Assembly (NCBI GenBank): GCA_947631135.1 | Contig: CANRKE010000078.1 | Coordinates: 1-5,203 of the forward strand | From: an uncultured Bacilli bacterium | Lineage (GTDB): Bacteria > Bacillota_I > Bacilli_A > RF39 > UBA660 | Length of the DNA stretch: 5,203 nucleotides | Direction: 5' to 3' | Shown here: positions 4,997 to 5,203 of the stretch, piece after piece | How positions within the stretch are numbered: position 1 is the first letter of the stretch | Layout of the letters: each line of letters begins with the position of its first letter | Notes under the pieces: generated by a model | Databases searched by the model: none | Told to the model about the DNA's origin: nothing | What the model saw: only the letters and a program-made list of their open reading frames with translations | Program-made: the position numbers and the translations under genes

Positions 4997-5203
4997 TTAT
5001 TTCATTAATGCATCTTTAAGTTCATCTTTACTCATTTTTGTATATCCTTTAATACCATTTAATTTTGCAAGATCTCTTAATTCGTCTAATGACATTTCCT
5101 CAACAGTTCTAGAAACATCATCATCTTCATTAGGCATTTTACCATTTTCAACTAAATAATCAATTTGTTCTTTAGTCAATGTTTCATATTCTAATAAAGT
5201 ATT
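4997..5203 (-). CDS. ftsH: C-terminal end of ATP-dependent zinc metalloprotease FtsH, with a Rho_N/SAP-like tail (truncated by window edge)
   Basis: The frame is open to the right edge and ends at TAA 4997-4999, so only the last 68 residues are visible. They begin NTLLEYETLTKEQIDYLVENGKMP, which matches the end of the FtsH peptidase domain (the family pattern LLE-x-ETL-x-x-x-EI-x-x-L). FtsH is a membrane-bound AAA+ protease that degrades misfolded membrane proteins and short-lived regulators. The ATPase and HExxH zinc sites lie outside the window. After an acidic linker (NEDDD) the protein ends with MSLDELRDLAKLNGIKGYTKMSKDELKDALMK. This looks like a Rho N-terminal/SAP-type helix-extended-loop-helix domain, not the usual disordered FtsH tail. 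A TTG at 5177-5179 could be read as a start for a 60-residue protein, but the family match extends upstream of it and no ribosome binding site precedes it. Confidence 0.8.
   Translation of the reverse strand, partial: NTLLEYETLTKEQIDYLVENGKMPNEDDDVSRTVEEMSLDELRDLAKLNGIKGYTKMSKDELKDALMK

Overview
The window is very AT-rich and every convincing gene reads on the minus strand. Strong AGGAGG/AGGTG ribosome binding sites, TTG start codons, TGn-extended -10 promoters and AT-rich hairpin terminators point to a low-GC Gram-positive bacterium, probably a Bacilli/Mollicutes-related or other gut-type Firmicute. All tryptophans in the recognised proteins are encoded by TGG, and TGA ends parB, so the standard bacterial code fits. 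No species can be named from the sequence alone.

Reading in the direction of transcription (right to left), the window opens with the 3' end of ftsH (4997-5203), which carries an unusual Rho_N/SAP-like tail and is closed by a clear terminator (4956-4990). Next is a self-contained unit of about 1.9 kb: a good promoter near 4895-4923, a roughly 120-nt structured leader, a 571-residue membrane-anchored or secreted surface protein (3051-4766) and its own terminator (3012-3046). The surface protein joins a TasA/camelysin-like N-terminus to a module that resembles phage tail or receptor-binding proteins. Its leader is the most interesting part of the window. It holds an 8-base G tract, a palindrome close to the Gram-positive LexA (SOS) box, and two copies of the Shine-Dalgarno segment that can compete for one anti-Shine-Dalgarno sequence.

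From about 2935 down to position 1 runs a tightly packed housekeeping operon: parA (soj), parB (spo0J), an MscS-type mechanosensitive channel, a DUF951 small protein, and the start of a multi-pass membrane protein resembling AbgT-family transporters. Neighbouring genes overlap or are separated by 2 nt, and several ribosome binding sites lie inside the preceding coding sequence, so expression is probably translationally coupled. ParA and ParB form the chromosome segregation pair, so this locus is probably near the replication origin, although no parS site was found in the window.

No rRNA, tRNA, CRISPR array, insertion sequence or convincing plus-strand gene was seen.
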